Made by a program: the position numbers and the translations under genes. From UMGS1696 sp964430105 (GTDB lineage Bacteria; Bacillota; Clostridia; Oscillospirales; CAG-272): a stretch of 64,000 nucleotides of DNA. Within the stretch, counting starts at the first letter, position 1. The number at the start of each line of letters is the position of its first letter. Positions 8,596 through 17,079 of the stretch are shown piece by piece. The notes below the pieces were generated by a model. The model saw only the letters and a program-made list of their open reading frames with translations, did not search any database and was not told the DNA's origin. Location: positions 1 to 64,000 of the forward strand of contig CAYSEF010000004.1 of assembly GCA_964430105.1 (NCBI GenBank), in the 5' to 3' direction.

Positions 8596-9057
8596 TTATA
8601 TAATCATATCAACACCATAGCTGACAAGTATCATTATCAAGCCTGCTGCTGTCACACCGCCAAATATTGCCGGAAGTGCGTTTTTCATACGAAGGTCGAA
8701 CATTGTTGCCACGAGTGCTCCTGTCCATGCACCTGTTCCGGGGAGAGGGATCGCCACAAGCACAAATAAACCGAATGTTTCGTATTTTACAAGGATATCT
8801 CCCTTGGAGCGTGCACGATTTTCAATTTTTTCGGCAATGTTCTTGAGCCATGTACTCTTTTTCTTCATCCAGGTAAGGACTTTTCGGAGAAAAAGTATAA
8901 TAAACGGTACCGGAAGCAGATTTCCGATAATGCTTACAAGAAGTACGGGCAGAAGTGGAAGGTCATTTGCAACTCCCCACGGAACCGAGCCACGAAGCTC
9001 AATAACGGGAAGCATAGCCATTCCGAGAACGGTCAGATATTTCAAAAAAATGCTCAT
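8596..9057 (-). CDS. COG2426 small multidrug export-like membrane protein
   Basis: The 153-aa product has four to five hydrophobic helices with the family signature PVIELRGSVPWG near residue 20 and a second PLPGTGAWTGALVA near residue 110. These fit the Sm_multidrug_ex (COG2426) family. The family name comes from annotation; transport activity is not established. The frame opens at a TTG, but ATG at 9055-9057 with GGAAG upstream is the better start. It is transcribed alone. Confidence 0.8.
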   Translation of the reverse strand: MSIFLKYLTVLGMAMLPVIELRGSVPWGVANDLPLLPVLLVSIIGNLLPVPFIILFLRKVLTWMKKKSTWLKNIAEKIENRARSKGDILVKYETFGLFVLVAIPLPGTGAWTGALVATMFDLRMKNALPAIFGGVTAAGLIMILVSYGVDMII

Positions 9058-9172
9058 ACAATCTTCCAATCGATAAAAATTCTATCCTTGTATATTATAT
9101 ATGCCTGCAATGGAAGATTCACCATACAAAATGTAAACTTTAAGGCGTAGAACAAAATATATTTTTAATAAA

Positions 9173-9222
9173 TAAAAAAATGACTGCTCGCATTTCGGAA
9201 ATTTCTTTCTTAGTGCGGGCAG
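9173..9222 (-). terminator. Terminator of the parvulin gene
   Basis: On the minus strand CTGCCCGCA pairs with TGCGAGCAG, followed by a T-rich run (plus-strand 9173-9183). The apical part reads, on the plus strand, TTTCGGAAATTTCTTTC, a sequence shared with the terminators near 13919 and 29630. Confidence 0.85.
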
Positions 9223-9242
9223 CCACATGAATTTTATTCGGT

Positions 9243-10691
9243 TTACGCGTTGATTTCGTAGATTACATCTGCGTTGAAGTTTATATTTGCTGCATTTTCG
9301 GTAACGAGTGCAGTATAGTCTGCATTTTTCATAGCTTTTTCAGCATTAGATTCCCATGCAGAACCTTCGCCTTCACCAAGGTATTCCATAATGTGCCAAC
9401 CGAAGGTGGTTTCTACAACCTCTCTGTCGTTTACGGAACGAGAATCATCAAACAGCCATGCGTTGAATTCATTTGTCATTTCGCCGATGCATACGTTTTC
9501 ATAAACGCCTGCGGTGGAAATAGAGCCTTCGTCGTAGCTGTATTCATTAACGAGTTCAGCAAACTTTTCGTCGGTGAATCCATCAGCTTCAAGTTCAGCG
9601 AATACTTCATCAGCAGTTGTGCTGTCGGAGTAAACTTCATTTGAGAAAAGAATATGACGTACATTGCGGGTAGCTGTTTCATCACGATAGGAAGGCTTTA
9701 CAAGGTAATATACCGCGTAAGTTGTATCACCTTCAACACCGGGCATATAAGTTTCACCTGCGGAAGCAGAGAACGCCCAGTCGGAGATAGATGCGATGGA
9801 GGAAGCTGTGATGTGTCTCTGATAGCAGGATGCAACAGCTTCTTCGATTGTTTCATCGTCTGCACCTGTTGTGGTGAGATAATCCTTTACAAGAGAGAGG
9901 AATTCGTCTTCGCTTGTAGCAGCAGCGAGCTTTTCAGCTTCTGACATAGCAGTAGCAGATGCGCCGGTAGTTTCGCCTATAGGATTTCCGCTTGCGTCCT
10001 TTTCCATGAAGTCAGCGGCTGCTGTTGTGAATACGAGGTAATCAACACCATCGAAATCAGCGGAATGCTCAGAATAATAAGCTTCCTTTTCGTCGATAGT
10101 GTAGGTGAGAGAGTCGTTGTACTGAGTAGAATAAAGGGAAGCGAGTGCAGTGAGCTCAAGGCAATTTCTAACGTCTTTTTCGTTCATGCCGATTCCCATA
10201 GCAACTGTGAGATACTGGTCGAGAGAGTAGCCGTAGCTGTCTGCAACCACCTTGAGAGAATTGATTGTTGCATCAATGTCAGTCTGGTCGATATCTGCAA
10301 CGGTAACACCTGCGGTGTGTGCAGCTTCACAGAGTGCGAGAATTTCGGTTACATAATCCATGGTAACTGCTGCGAAATAATCGAACCATGTGCCGTTTTC
10401 GATGTAGCTGCATTTCTGAGCCTTCAGTGAAACGCTTGTGTCTACGCCAAGATAGCTTATATAGGATGCGTAAGACTGGTAATTGGTGTTGAAGTAATAA
10501 GCCATCATAGTGCCTGTTACTTCATAATTTTCAGTTTCCGCTGCAGTTTTGCTACGGAGGATAAAACCACTGTCATCAAGACGTGTATAGACGTTAAGAC
10601 CTATTACAAGAGCCGCAACGAGAATAACACAAACTGTGATAATCAGAGATTTGGTTTTGCTGTTCTGTACAGCCTGATTTTCCTTACCCAT
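9243..10691 (-). CDS. Membrane-anchored parvulin-type peptidyl-prolyl isomerase
   Basis: The 482-aa protein has a cytosolic head and one N-terminal membrane helix (SLIITVCVILVAALVIGL, about residues 14-32), then an extracytoplasmic region. A parvulin/PpiC domain lies near residues 340-450 (RNVRHILFS ... DEGSISTAGVYEN ... TTFGWHIMEYLGEG). This is the layout of SurA/PrsA-like foldases that help secreted proteins fold at the outer face of the membrane. The frame opens at a TTG inside the RBS; ATG at 10689-10691, with AAAGGAG 12 bases upstream, is the start. It has its own promoter and terminator. Confidence 0.85.
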   Translation of the reverse strand: MGKENQAVQNSKTKSLIITVCVILVAALVIGLNVYTRLDDSGFILRSKTAAETENYEVTGTMMAYYFNTNYQSYASYISYLGVDTSVSLKAQKCSYIENGTWFDYFAAVTMDYVTEILALCEAAHTAGVTVADIDQTDIDATINSLKVVADSYGYSLDQYLTVAMGIGMNEKDVRNCLELTALASLYSTQYNDSLTYTIDEKEAYYSEHSADFDGVDYLVFTTAAADFMEKDASGNPIGETTGASATAMSEAEKLAAATSEDEFLSLVKDYLTTTGADDETIEEAVASCYQRHITASSIASISDWAFSASAGETYMPGVEGDTTYAVYYLVKPSYRDETATRNVRHILFSNEVYSDSTTADEVFAELEADGFTDEKFAELVNEYSYDEGSISTAGVYENVCIGEMTNEFNAWLFDDSRSVNDREVVETTFGWHIMEYLGEGEGSAWESNAEKAMKNADYTALVTENAANINFNADVIYEINA

Positions 10692-10780
10692 TGTAGGATA
10701 AACTCCTTTCAAATTTGCAAATTTGCATATTCTTATGCTTGATCATCGGAAAAACCGATAAAATATCAAATCATCATGCT

Positions 10781-10809
10781 ATTATATCACAAAAACCAAC
10801 GGAATGCAA
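10781..10809 (-). promoter_or_regulatory. Promoter of the parvulin gene
   Basis: Minus strand TTGCAT (10804-10809), 17 bases, TATAAT (10781-10786). The leader contains a small hairpin ATCGG-TTTTT-CCGAT around 10745-10759. Confidence 0.75.
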
Positions 10810-10950
10810 TTATTATTTTTAAATTGTAAGAAAACTGTGCCAAGATTCAGAAAAACAACACATTGAAACGTGAAAAAAAGCATCAAAAGCAATATAATTG
10901 CACGAATTTCAAAAAAATCAAAATAATTATAATTTTTTTTGAAAAAACAC

Positions 10951-10979
10951 TTGACAAATAAGAAAAGGTGTGGTATTAT
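10951..10979 (+). promoter_or_regulatory. Promoter of tRNA-Arg
   Basis: TTGACA (10951-10956), 17 bases, TATTAT (10974-10979), about 31 bases before the tRNA. Confidence 0.85.
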
Positions 10980-11010
10980 ATATAGGCAGTCAGCGAGAAG
11001 CTGATGCGAT

Positions 11011-11086
11011 GCGCTACTAGCTCAGTGGATAGAGTGCCCGGCTACGAACCGGTAGGTCGCAGGTTCGAATCCTGCGTGGCGCGCCA
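11011..11086 (+). tRNA. tRNA-Arg (anticodon ACG)
   Basis: GCGCTAC (11011-11017) pairs with GTGGCGC (11076-11082), discriminator G, and the CCA end is encoded (11084-11086). The anticodon loop CTACGAA gives ACG, and the T-loop is TTCGAAT. Confidence 0.93.
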
Positions 11087-11088
11087 TA

Positions 11089-11123
11089 AAACCCGTGGGA
11101 ATGTTAGTTTTCACGGGTTTTTT
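11089..11123 (+). terminator. Terminator after tRNA-Arg
   Basis: AAACCCGTG (11089-11097) pairs perfectly with CACGGGTTT (11112-11120), followed by Ts. Confidence 0.9.
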
Positions 11124-11153
11124 GTTGCTTTTTTGTGCTTTCGTCTGTCATCA

Positions 11154-11400
11154 CTATACAGCATATGCTACGGCATCATCTGCATCATATGTTAATGTTC
11201 TCAAAAGAGTACACACCTTCATATTTTCGGTGATATTTTCAATCAGATAGGAACTGATTTGGGCAATGTGTGCTTCATTGAGAGTTATCCGAGTGACGCT
11301 GGATCTTCTCACCGGTCGGCAAATCTTCACGACTTCTTTGGGGAATCACATACCACTCGGGAATCGTAGGTGAGTAGACCTTTCTGCGGTTTTACCACTA
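11154..11400 (-). pseudogene. Possible decayed coding fragment downstream of tRNA-Arg
   Basis: Two adjoining minus-strand frames look protein-like but are out of register. One reads RKVYSPTIPEWYVIP (upstream part). The other reads RSSVTRITLNEAHIAQISS and onwards to a stop at 11154-11156. A frameshift near 11345 would join them. There is no RBS or good start codon. I do not recognise the protein. Lying next to a tRNA gene it could be a trace of an integrated element, but this is conjecture. The remainder of the 11124-11600 gap shows no gene. Confidence 0.25.
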
Positions 11401-11602
11401 AAAAATATAATTTTGCGTTTTTTATCTGATACTATTAAAGCTGTACGGCAAAAAAGCACACATCAATCTACGTATATTTCTCTGTCGTAAATGCATATGA
11501 TTAAAGTTTAATATTAAGTTGTGTAAAAATTACAATAGTAATTCGCATATAAACATAGAATAAGTGTAAAAATATTAAATAATAAAATTACGAGAAAACT
11601 AT

Positions 11603-11630
11603 TTACAAATTGTGTGCGTGGTGGTATAAT
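11603..11630 (+). promoter_or_regulatory. Promoter of the UROD-like gene
   Basis: TTTACA (11603-11608), 16 bases, TATAAT (11625-11630). The region 11400-11600 before it is very AT-rich and holds no open frame of note. Confidence 0.6.
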
Positions 11631-11701
11631 GGTGATGACAGAGGGATGTTGAGAATTCGAATCCCAAAAAACATAAAAATCATGTACAGGAGTAGATTGA
11701 T

Positions 11702-12646
11702 ATGACTAAGAAAGAACGTGTGCTGAAAATTTTAGCTGGTCAGCCGGTTGATAGACCTGCAACTTGTTTCTGGAGACATTATGGAAACATCGGTCCCGAA
11801 AAGACTATTGAAGCTCATCTTAATTTCCTTGAAGCTACCGATATGGATATCCTCAAGATGATGTGCGATGAATTCTTTACATATCCTATCGGTGATGCAA
11901 AGACTCCGGAAGATTTCATGAAGCTCAGACCCGGCGGTAAAGATTCTCCGTGGGTAAAAGGTCAGGTAGAACGTGCTACTCAGATCAACGAAGCTCTTAA
12001 GGGCGAAATCGTTACATTCTATAACGCATTTTCTCCATACTCCAAGATGAAGCATACTATCGGTGACAGACAGAGTATGCAGCTTCTCCGCGAAAATGAA
12101 GAGGTTGCTCGTCATTTCATGGATGTAATTGCTGAAGATACCTGCTATATGGTTGAAGGTATGCTTAAGGAAAGTGGAACTACAGGTATGATGCTTCCTG
12201 TTCAGGGTGCTGAAGAAGGTCGTTTCACTGCTGAAGAATATGCAAACCTTATCGCTCCTTATGAAATCAGAGTTATCGAAACTGCTGAAAAGTATTCCGA
12301 AAATAATATGCTTCATATGTGCGGTTGGGACGGATTTGCAAACCACCTCGAATGGTGGGATTACAACACCAAGCTCATTAGCTGGGCTGCATTCGTTGAA
12401 AATCTTACCCCGGCTCAGGCTAAGGCAAAGTATCCCGGCCATGTAATGGTAGGTGGCTTCGATAACAGAGACGGTACACTCCTGCCTTCCGGTACAAAGG
12501 AAGATATTCAGGCGTATACTAAGGAAATCGTTGCAACAGCAGGTAAGGAAAACCTCATTATTGGTGCTGACTGCTCACTTCCCGGAAATATGGATCCTGT
12601 AAGAATCAAGTGGATCGTAGAAGCACTCGACGAGATCGCTGACTAA
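11702..12646 (+). CDS. Uroporphyrinogen decarboxylase-like / MtaA-type methyltransferase family protein
   Basis: The 314-aa protein belongs to the UROD-fold superfamily. It has LHMCGW (about residue 201) and GADCSLP (about residue 292), together an H-x-C...C pattern like the zinc site of the methylcobamide:CoM methyltransferases MtaA/MtbA. That makes a corrinoid-linked methyl transfer role more likely than haem synthesis, and no other hem genes are nearby. The partner is unknown: no corrinoid protein or activator is visible in the window. AGGAG precedes the ATG by nine bases. It is transcribed alone, with a strong shared terminator after it. Confidence 0.8.
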   Translation: MTKKERVLKILAGQPVDRPATCFWRHYGNIGPEKTIEAHLNFLEATDMDILKMMCDEFFTYPIGDAKTPEDFMKLRPGGKDSPWVKGQVERATQINEALKGEIVTFYNAFSPYSKMKHTIGDRQSMQLLRENEEVARHFMDVIAEDTCYMVEGMLKESGTTGMMLPVQGAEEGRFTAEEYANLIAPYEIRVIETAEKYSENNMLHMCGWDGFANHLEWWDYNTKLISWAAFVENLTPAQAKAKYPGHVMVGGFDNRDGTLLPSGTKEDIQAYTKEIVATAGKENLIIGADCSLPGNMDPVRIKWIVEALDEIAD

Positions 12647-12666
12647 TAACAAAATAAATAAAAAAT

Positions 12667-12717
12667 GGCTGTTACATTTTGAAAATCACTATTTCAAATG
12701 CAACAGCCTCTTTTTTT
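12667..12717. terminator. Terminator between converging UROD-like and DUF362 genes
   Basis: GGCTGTT (12667-12673) pairs with AACAGCC (12702-12708), with an inner CATTTTGAAA/TTTCAAATG extension. Eight bases (CTTTTTTT) follow on the plus side, and As on the left can serve the minus strand. Confidence 0.88.
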
Positions 12718-12728
12718 ATTACTTTTTA

Positions 12729-13826
12729 TTACATTACTGTAACTAATTCATAATCCTGTGTGCCAAGGCCGACCTTTTCGAGACAGTCAAGCTGAATGAA
12801 AGGATTCTTGCCGTGGAGCTGTTCAAAGAGGTGACCGTGACCGGAGAGTTCCATGCCTGCGGGTACGCCTTCCTTGATGAGGTTTTCCATCTTGATAGAA
12901 TCAATAGATGCGCGCTCGATAGCTACGATGTCGTCAGATGCCATGATACCTATATCCGGTACGAGGGAAGGTGTAGTCATACCCCAGCAGTCGCAGAGCG
13001 CAGTGATCTGTGTCAGTACATTGATATAGAATACATTGCCGGGAGCGAAGGTGTCAACTACAGCCTTAGTGCAAACTGCCATGCCCATCTGGAAATCAGC
13101 ATAGTCGTGTGAATCGAGAGTGATAGCACCTACAGGACATACCTTCATGCAATGCTGGCAAAGAGTGCAGTGATGGAAGTTTACACTGTAGTCGCCCTTG
13201 TTGTTAGGTTCGCTGAAGGAGTTTGCGTGGTGGTTGCAGGCAGTAATGCACTTGCCACAGTGGATGCACTTTTCCTTATCCCATACAATTCCGCCTTCGA
13301 GTCCGTGAATTTCGCCACGAGTTCTGTCAGTTACACAGCCCATTGCGATATTCTTACAAGCACCACCGAATGCACAGCAGCCATGACCCTTAACGTGAGA
13401 GAAGTCGATGAGAAAATCAGCATCGTGGATAAGGCCTGCAACGTCGATATGGCGAAGTGACTTGTATTCTACTTCTTTGGTGTAGAAATATTTACCAAAA
13501 TAGCCACAGTCATCGAGAACGGGACATCCGAGGTTGGAGTCAGTGTATCCACGTTCTTCAGGGTGACGACCGTAAACATAGTGGTCAGTTATAAAGCATT
13601 CACCACCGGATTCCTTAATGAAGGAAACAAGCTTGCGAACAAAAATCGGTGGGATAGTGGAATATGTAACGCCACTGCCGACGTGCATCTTGATAGCGAC
13701 CTTTTTACCTTTGACTTTTTCAGCAAGACCTGATTTTTTCAGCATACGGCTGAATTTTTCGGGAAGAGTCTGAGTTGCTTCATAGCGTGAGTACGCCATT
13801 GGTGCGAATAAAACTTTACTTGCCAT
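12729..13826 (-). CDS. DUF362 domain protein with two 4Fe-4S clusters
   Basis: The 365-aa protein has a DUF362 domain over most of its length and a ferredoxin insert with two cysteine clusters, CIHCGKCITACN (about residues 188-199) and CTLCQHCMKVCPVGA (about 221-235), each fit to bind a 4Fe-4S cluster. DUF362 proteins are widespread in anaerobes and presumed redox proteins; the reaction is unknown. ATG at 13824-13826 lies after GGAGG; the frame's earlier ATG overlaps that RBS. It is transcribed alone from the promoter at 13862. Confidence 0.85.
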   Translation of the reverse strand: MASKVLFAPMAYSRYEATQTLPEKFSRMLKKSGLAEKVKGKKVAIKMHVGSGVTYSTIPPIFVRKLVSFIKESGGECFITDHYVYGRHPEERGYTDSNLGCPVLDDCGYFGKYFYTKEVEYKSLRHIDVAGLIHDADFLIDFSHVKGHGCCAFGGACKNIAMGCVTDRTRGEIHGLEGGIVWDKEKCIHCGKCITACNHHANSFSEPNNKGDYSVNFHHCTLCQHCMKVCPVGAITLDSHDYADFQMGMAVCTKAVVDTFAPGNVFYINVLTQITALCDCWGMTTPSLVPDIGIMASDDIVAIERASIDSIKMENLIKEGVPAGMELSGHGHLFEQLHGKNPFIQLDCLEKVGLGTQDYELVTVM

Positions 13827-13861
13827 GATTTTATCCTCCATGAGTATAATATTCGATGTAA

Positions 13862-13890
13862 ATTATATCACAATTTTCTTGTTTTGTCAG
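13862..13890 (-). promoter_or_regulatory. Promoter of the DUF362 gene
   Basis: Minus strand CTGACA (13885-13890), 17 bases, TATAAT (13862-13867). Confidence 0.75.
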
Positions 13891-13918
13891 TGTTTATTTT
13901 GTGAATTATCTATTTTTA

Positions 13919-13974
13919 ATAAAAAATGAGGCTACTCGCATTTCGGGAATTTCTTTCCTGATGTGAGTAGCCTC
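13919..13974 (-). terminator. Terminator of the solute-binding lipoprotein gene
   Basis: GAGGCTACTCGCAT (13928-13941) pairs with ATGTGAGTAGCCTC (13961-13974); the inner loop TTTCGGGAATTTCTTTC matches two other terminators in this window. The A run to the left is the U-tract of the minus transcript. Confidence 0.88.
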
Positions 13975-14010
13975 AATTCAATTTAGTTTATTTGAGATGT
14001 TCTGATCGTT

Positions 14011-15558
14011 TTAGTGATCAAGAGCTTCGATGTTTTCTACGAGTCTTTCGAGAGACTTAACAGTAACCTTCTGTGTACTCTTGAGAGTAGAAGCAGGGCT
14101 GGTACCATCTGCACCGTTGAGCTTACGGAAAATCTTAATAAGGTCACCGAGAGATGCGGAGTAAACATAACCGAAGTCAAAACGAATGTCGGACATGATC
14201 TGGTCAAGCATCTGAGAAACAACGTTATCACGCGCATACTTCTGCTTGAGAGCAACTTCATAATATGCAGGAGTTACACTGCGGTAGGATTCAACGCACA
14301 TTGCTTCAAGGAATGCACCGCAGATATCGACTCTGTCATTTGAAGTGATCGGGAGAGCAAATACGGAAAGACCGTTGTGGGTGAATCCGCTGTAGTCAGC
14401 CTGATCTTCGTTGAGCTTAGGCAGAGGAATGATACCGTAGTCTGCTTCCATATCACGGAGAGTTTCGGTTGCGCTGAGGAATGTGGGGTAGAACATTGCG
14501 TTGTTAGCCATAAACTTTGCCGGAGGTTCAGCGTCAACAGTGGTGTTGTAAACGTTGTTGCCACTCCAAAGAAGCTTGTTCATAGCTTCGCAGAATGCGA
14601 AAGTGCGTTCACCATTGATAACGAGTTCCGGAACACCGTCGGAGTTCTTCTTTACAAGCTCAACGCCGGCAGCGCCTGTGAAGCCATCGTGTGTACCGGA
14701 GTCTGTACCACCTGTGAGAACCATACCGTGGAAGTCGTTGATATCATTGGTCTGGTTACCGTTTGTATCGTTATAGAGAGATGCGCAGTATTCAGAGAGC
14801 AAATCGAGGGTCCATTTTCCTTCGTTAACGATCTGATACAGATCCTGACCGTTGTAATACTGAGCATAGAGGTCCTTGTTGTAGTACATAACGTATGCAC
14901 CACGGATCATTGACTGAGAAAGTTCACCTACAGCAAAGTAAACCTTACCGTCGATTTCAAGCTCATCTGTGAAGGACTGATTCCACCACGGCTGTTCCCA
15001 GTCGATGTACTGATTGTCATAAAGATTGAGAAGTGAACCTTCGATAATGATAGGTGTGGTCTGGCTCATGTGGTTAGCGAACAAATCGAAATCCTTTGTT
15101 CCGGCTGTAACTGCTGTACGAACCTGACCAAGAACTCCGCCACCCTGATGCTGTGTATCGGTAGTCTGAATAGTGCCGATTTCAATACCAAGACGTTCTT
15201 CAACGAGAGCATTTCTCTGGTATACTGCGGAAACAACTACATCAGCGTTGTCTTCTTCAGCATAGATTTCGAGGATCATGTTGGAGTCGCCACCTCTATG
15301 TAAAACGGTAACGGTATCTCCATCGAATTTAAGGTCTGCGGGGAGGTTGTCTTTTGCGTTCAAACGCGGGTCATCTGAGGTTTCATCGTCTGTGACAGTA
15401 GCATCATTTGATCCTGCAACCGTCTCATCAGAGGAATTAGAGGTATCGGGTGTGTTAGTTTTTGAACCGGAGGTTTCATTGTCTGCTGCATTGCTGCAAG
15501 CTGTGGGGAATACACATAGCATAGCAAGCAGAAGTGCCAATAGTCTTTTTGCCTTCAT
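14011..15558 (-). CDS. Extracellular solute-binding lipoprotein (family 1 type)
   Basis: The 515-aa protein starts with a lipoprotein signal (MKAKRLLALLLAMLCVF, lipobox PTAC, Cys about residue 20), then a Thr/Ser/Asp-rich linker and a periplasmic-binding-protein type region (DLFANHMSQTTPII, GTDSGTHDGF, FSGFTHNGLSVFALP). Such proteins capture sugars or other small solutes for an ABC importer. No permease gene flanks it, so it is an orphan here; the MsmK-like ATPase at the window start might serve its importer. ATG at 15556-15558 follows GGAG by seven bases. It has its own promoter and terminator. Confidence 0.85.
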   Translation of the reverse strand: MKAKRLLALLLAMLCVFPTACSNAADNETSGSKTNTPDTSNSSDETVAGSNDATVTDDETSDDPRLNAKDNLPADLKFDGDTVTVLHRGGDSNMILEIYAEEDNADVVVSAVYQRNALVEERLGIEIGTIQTTDTQHQGGGVLGQVRTAVTAGTKDFDLFANHMSQTTPIIIEGSLLNLYDNQYIDWEQPWWNQSFTDELEIDGKVYFAVGELSQSMIRGAYVMYYNKDLYAQYYNGQDLYQIVNEGKWTLDLLSEYCASLYNDTNGNQTNDINDFHGMVLTGGTDSGTHDGFTGAAGVELVKKNSDGVPELVINGERTFAFCEAMNKLLWSGNNVYNTTVDAEPPAKFMANNAMFYPTFLSATETLRDMEADYGIIPLPKLNEDQADYSGFTHNGLSVFALPITSNDRVDICGAFLEAMCVESYRSVTPAYYEVALKQKYARDNVVSQMLDQIMSDIRFDFGYVYSASLGDLIKIFRKLNGADGTSPASTLKSTQKVTVKSLERLVENIEALDH

Positions 15559-15610
15559 GCGGGGGCTCCTTTCAATGATACATAATTTATCAGAATTTTC
15601 TGCATTCCTT

Positions 15611-15639
15611 ATTATATCAAATTTGAAGTGCACTGTCAA
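15611..15639 (-). promoter_or_regulatory. Promoter of the solute-binding lipoprotein gene
   Basis: Minus strand TTGACA (15634-15639), 17 bases, TATAAT (15611-15616). Confidence 0.85.
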
Positions 15640-15856
15640 GAAATAACCAATAGTTAGTTATAAAGTTTGTTTGCTTTCATAAAAAAGATATTGCGTTTAT
15701 GTCAAAATATTACAATAAGCGATTTGAGCGTAGTGCTGTAAAATGCGAATTTGTTTATATTTACTATAATTTATTGTTGGTTATAGATTTGTCAAATAGT
15801 CCAATTATAAATTGCGACGAATTCGTTAAAAATTTTAATATAAATCTGCACACTTC
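15640..15856. other. AT-rich divergent intergenic region
   Basis: No gene is seen between the divergent promoters. Two similar stretches, TAGTTAGTTATAAAGTTTG near 15650 and TTGTTGGTTATAGATTTG near 15773, might be binding sites, but the match is loose. Confidence 0.3.
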
Positions 15857-15885
15857 TTGACATATCGTCAAAAAACTGCTATACT
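15857..15885 (+). promoter_or_regulatory. Promoter of the Gfo/Idh/MocA oxidoreductase gene
   Basis: TTGACA (15857-15862), 17 bases, TATACT (15880-15885). The leader is about 80 bases long. Confidence 0.85.
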
Positions 15886-15968
15886 ATTTTTGATTTTATG
15901 GATAATTACGGCGACACTGCCGATACATAACGAAATAATTCAAATTTTATTCAATGGGGGAAATGATT

Positions 15969-16955
15969 ATGGTAAAAGTAGCAATGCTCTCCAAGTGGCA
16001 CGTTCATGCCGGTGGATACGCAGGACAGCTCAAGCACAGCGGAAAGGTTGATATCGTAGCTGTTTGGGACGATAATACAGCTCGTGGCGAAGCATGGGCT
16101 AAGGAGCTTGGTTGCGAATTTATAGCTGATCTTGATACACTTCTTGCAAGAGATGATATCGAAGCTGTTATTTGCGACACACCTACTACCGATCACCACG
16201 ATATTCTTATCAAGGCCGCTAAGGCAGGCAAGCATATCTTTACAGAAAAGGCTCTCTGCCCGACAGTTGCTGAATGCCTTGACGTAAAGAAGGCTATCGA
16301 AGAAGCCGGTGTTATATTCACTATCAGCTATCCTCAGAGAGGCCGTCCGTGCGTCCAGTTCGCTAAGAAGATGATCGAAGAAGGCGCATTCGGTAAGATT
16401 ACTCTCGTTCGTTCTCGTGATGCTCATAACGGTGTATCAGGCAACTGGCTTCCTGACTACTGGTTCGATAAGGATGCTGCCGCAGGTGGTGCTATGATGG
16501 ACCTTGGCTGCCACCCGATGTATCTTCTCGCACACTTCCTCGGTAAGCCTAAGAGAGTTACCGGTCTGTTCACTGCTCCTTACGGCAAGCCTGTTGACGA
16601 AAACGCTGTAGCTATTGCTGAATTTGCTGACGGTGCTATTGGTATAGCTGAAACCGGCTTCGTTTCTGTAGGTTCTCCTCAGACTATCGAAATTTACGGT
16701 ACAGAAGGCTCTATGATCGCACACGGTGAGGATGTACAGTTCCAGTCAAAGAAGCTCGCAGGTGTTGTAAACGGATTTATCAAGCCTGACCTTCCGAATT
16801 GGACAGAATCTCCTCTTATGCAGTTCATCAACGCTGTTGAAAAGGGAACAGGTTCACCGAAGTATCTCGGTATTGACGATGCTATCGCACTTACAGAGCT
16901 TCTCGAAAATGCATATAAGGGCGACGAATCTAACACTATAGTAACTGTTGACTAA
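15969..16955 (+). CDS. Gfo/Idh/MocA family oxidoreductase
   Basis: The 328-aa protein has the two-domain Gfo/Idh/MocA build: an N-terminal Rossmann region, the EKALCPTVAEC segment (about residues 94-104, corresponding to the EKP region of the family), and a C-terminal substrate domain with GGAMMDLGCHP (about residues 174-184). The family oxidises or epimerises sugars and inositols with NAD(P). The usual GxGxxG nucleotide loop is replaced by SKWHVHAGGYA, so cofactor use should not be assumed. ATG at 15969 is chosen because GGGGGAA sits eight bases before it. It stands alone; divergent from a sugar-binding lipoprotein, which suggests carbohydrate metabolism. Confidence 0.82.
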   Translation: MVKVAMLSKWHVHAGGYAGQLKHSGKVDIVAVWDDNTARGEAWAKELGCEFIADLDTLLARDDIEAVICDTPTTDHHDILIKAAKAGKHIFTEKALCPTVAECLDVKKAIEEAGVIFTISYPQRGRPCVQFAKKMIEEGAFGKITLVRSRDAHNGVSGNWLPDYWFDKDAAAGGAMMDLGCHPMYLLAHFLGKPKRVTGLFTAPYGKPVDENAVAIAEFADGAIGIAETGFVSVGSPQTIEIYGTEGSMIAHGEDVQFQSKKLAGVVNGFIKPDLPNWTESPLMQFINAVEKGTGSPKYLGIDDAIALTELLENAYKGDESNTIVTVD

Positions 16956-16977
16956 GGCAAGACAGCCTATACAAAAC

Positions 16978-17021
16978 TGCCTGCTGTATGGGTTTCACCT
17001 GTGCAGTGGGCAATTTTATTT
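16978..17021 (+). terminator. Terminator of the Gfo/Idh/MocA gene
   Basis: A 16-base arm (16978-16993) pairs along its full length with 16997-17012, with several G-T pairs and a TTC loop, followed by ATTTTATTTT. Confidence 0.75.
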
Positions 17022-17079
17022 TGATAAATATTAGACTGTTAATGTCGTAAATTTCAAAGCTGTACCAAGGAGAAATTAA

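Noticed and set aside
11732..12442. 236-codon open frame on the minus strand opposite the UROD-like gene
   Set aside because: It is the antisense shadow of a gene with strong codon bias; no RBS or recognisable motif.
14377..14913. 178-codon open frame on the plus strand opposite the solute-binding lipoprotein
   Set aside because: Antisense to a clear lipoprotein gene, composition atypical (Val/Cys/Glu rich), no RBS.
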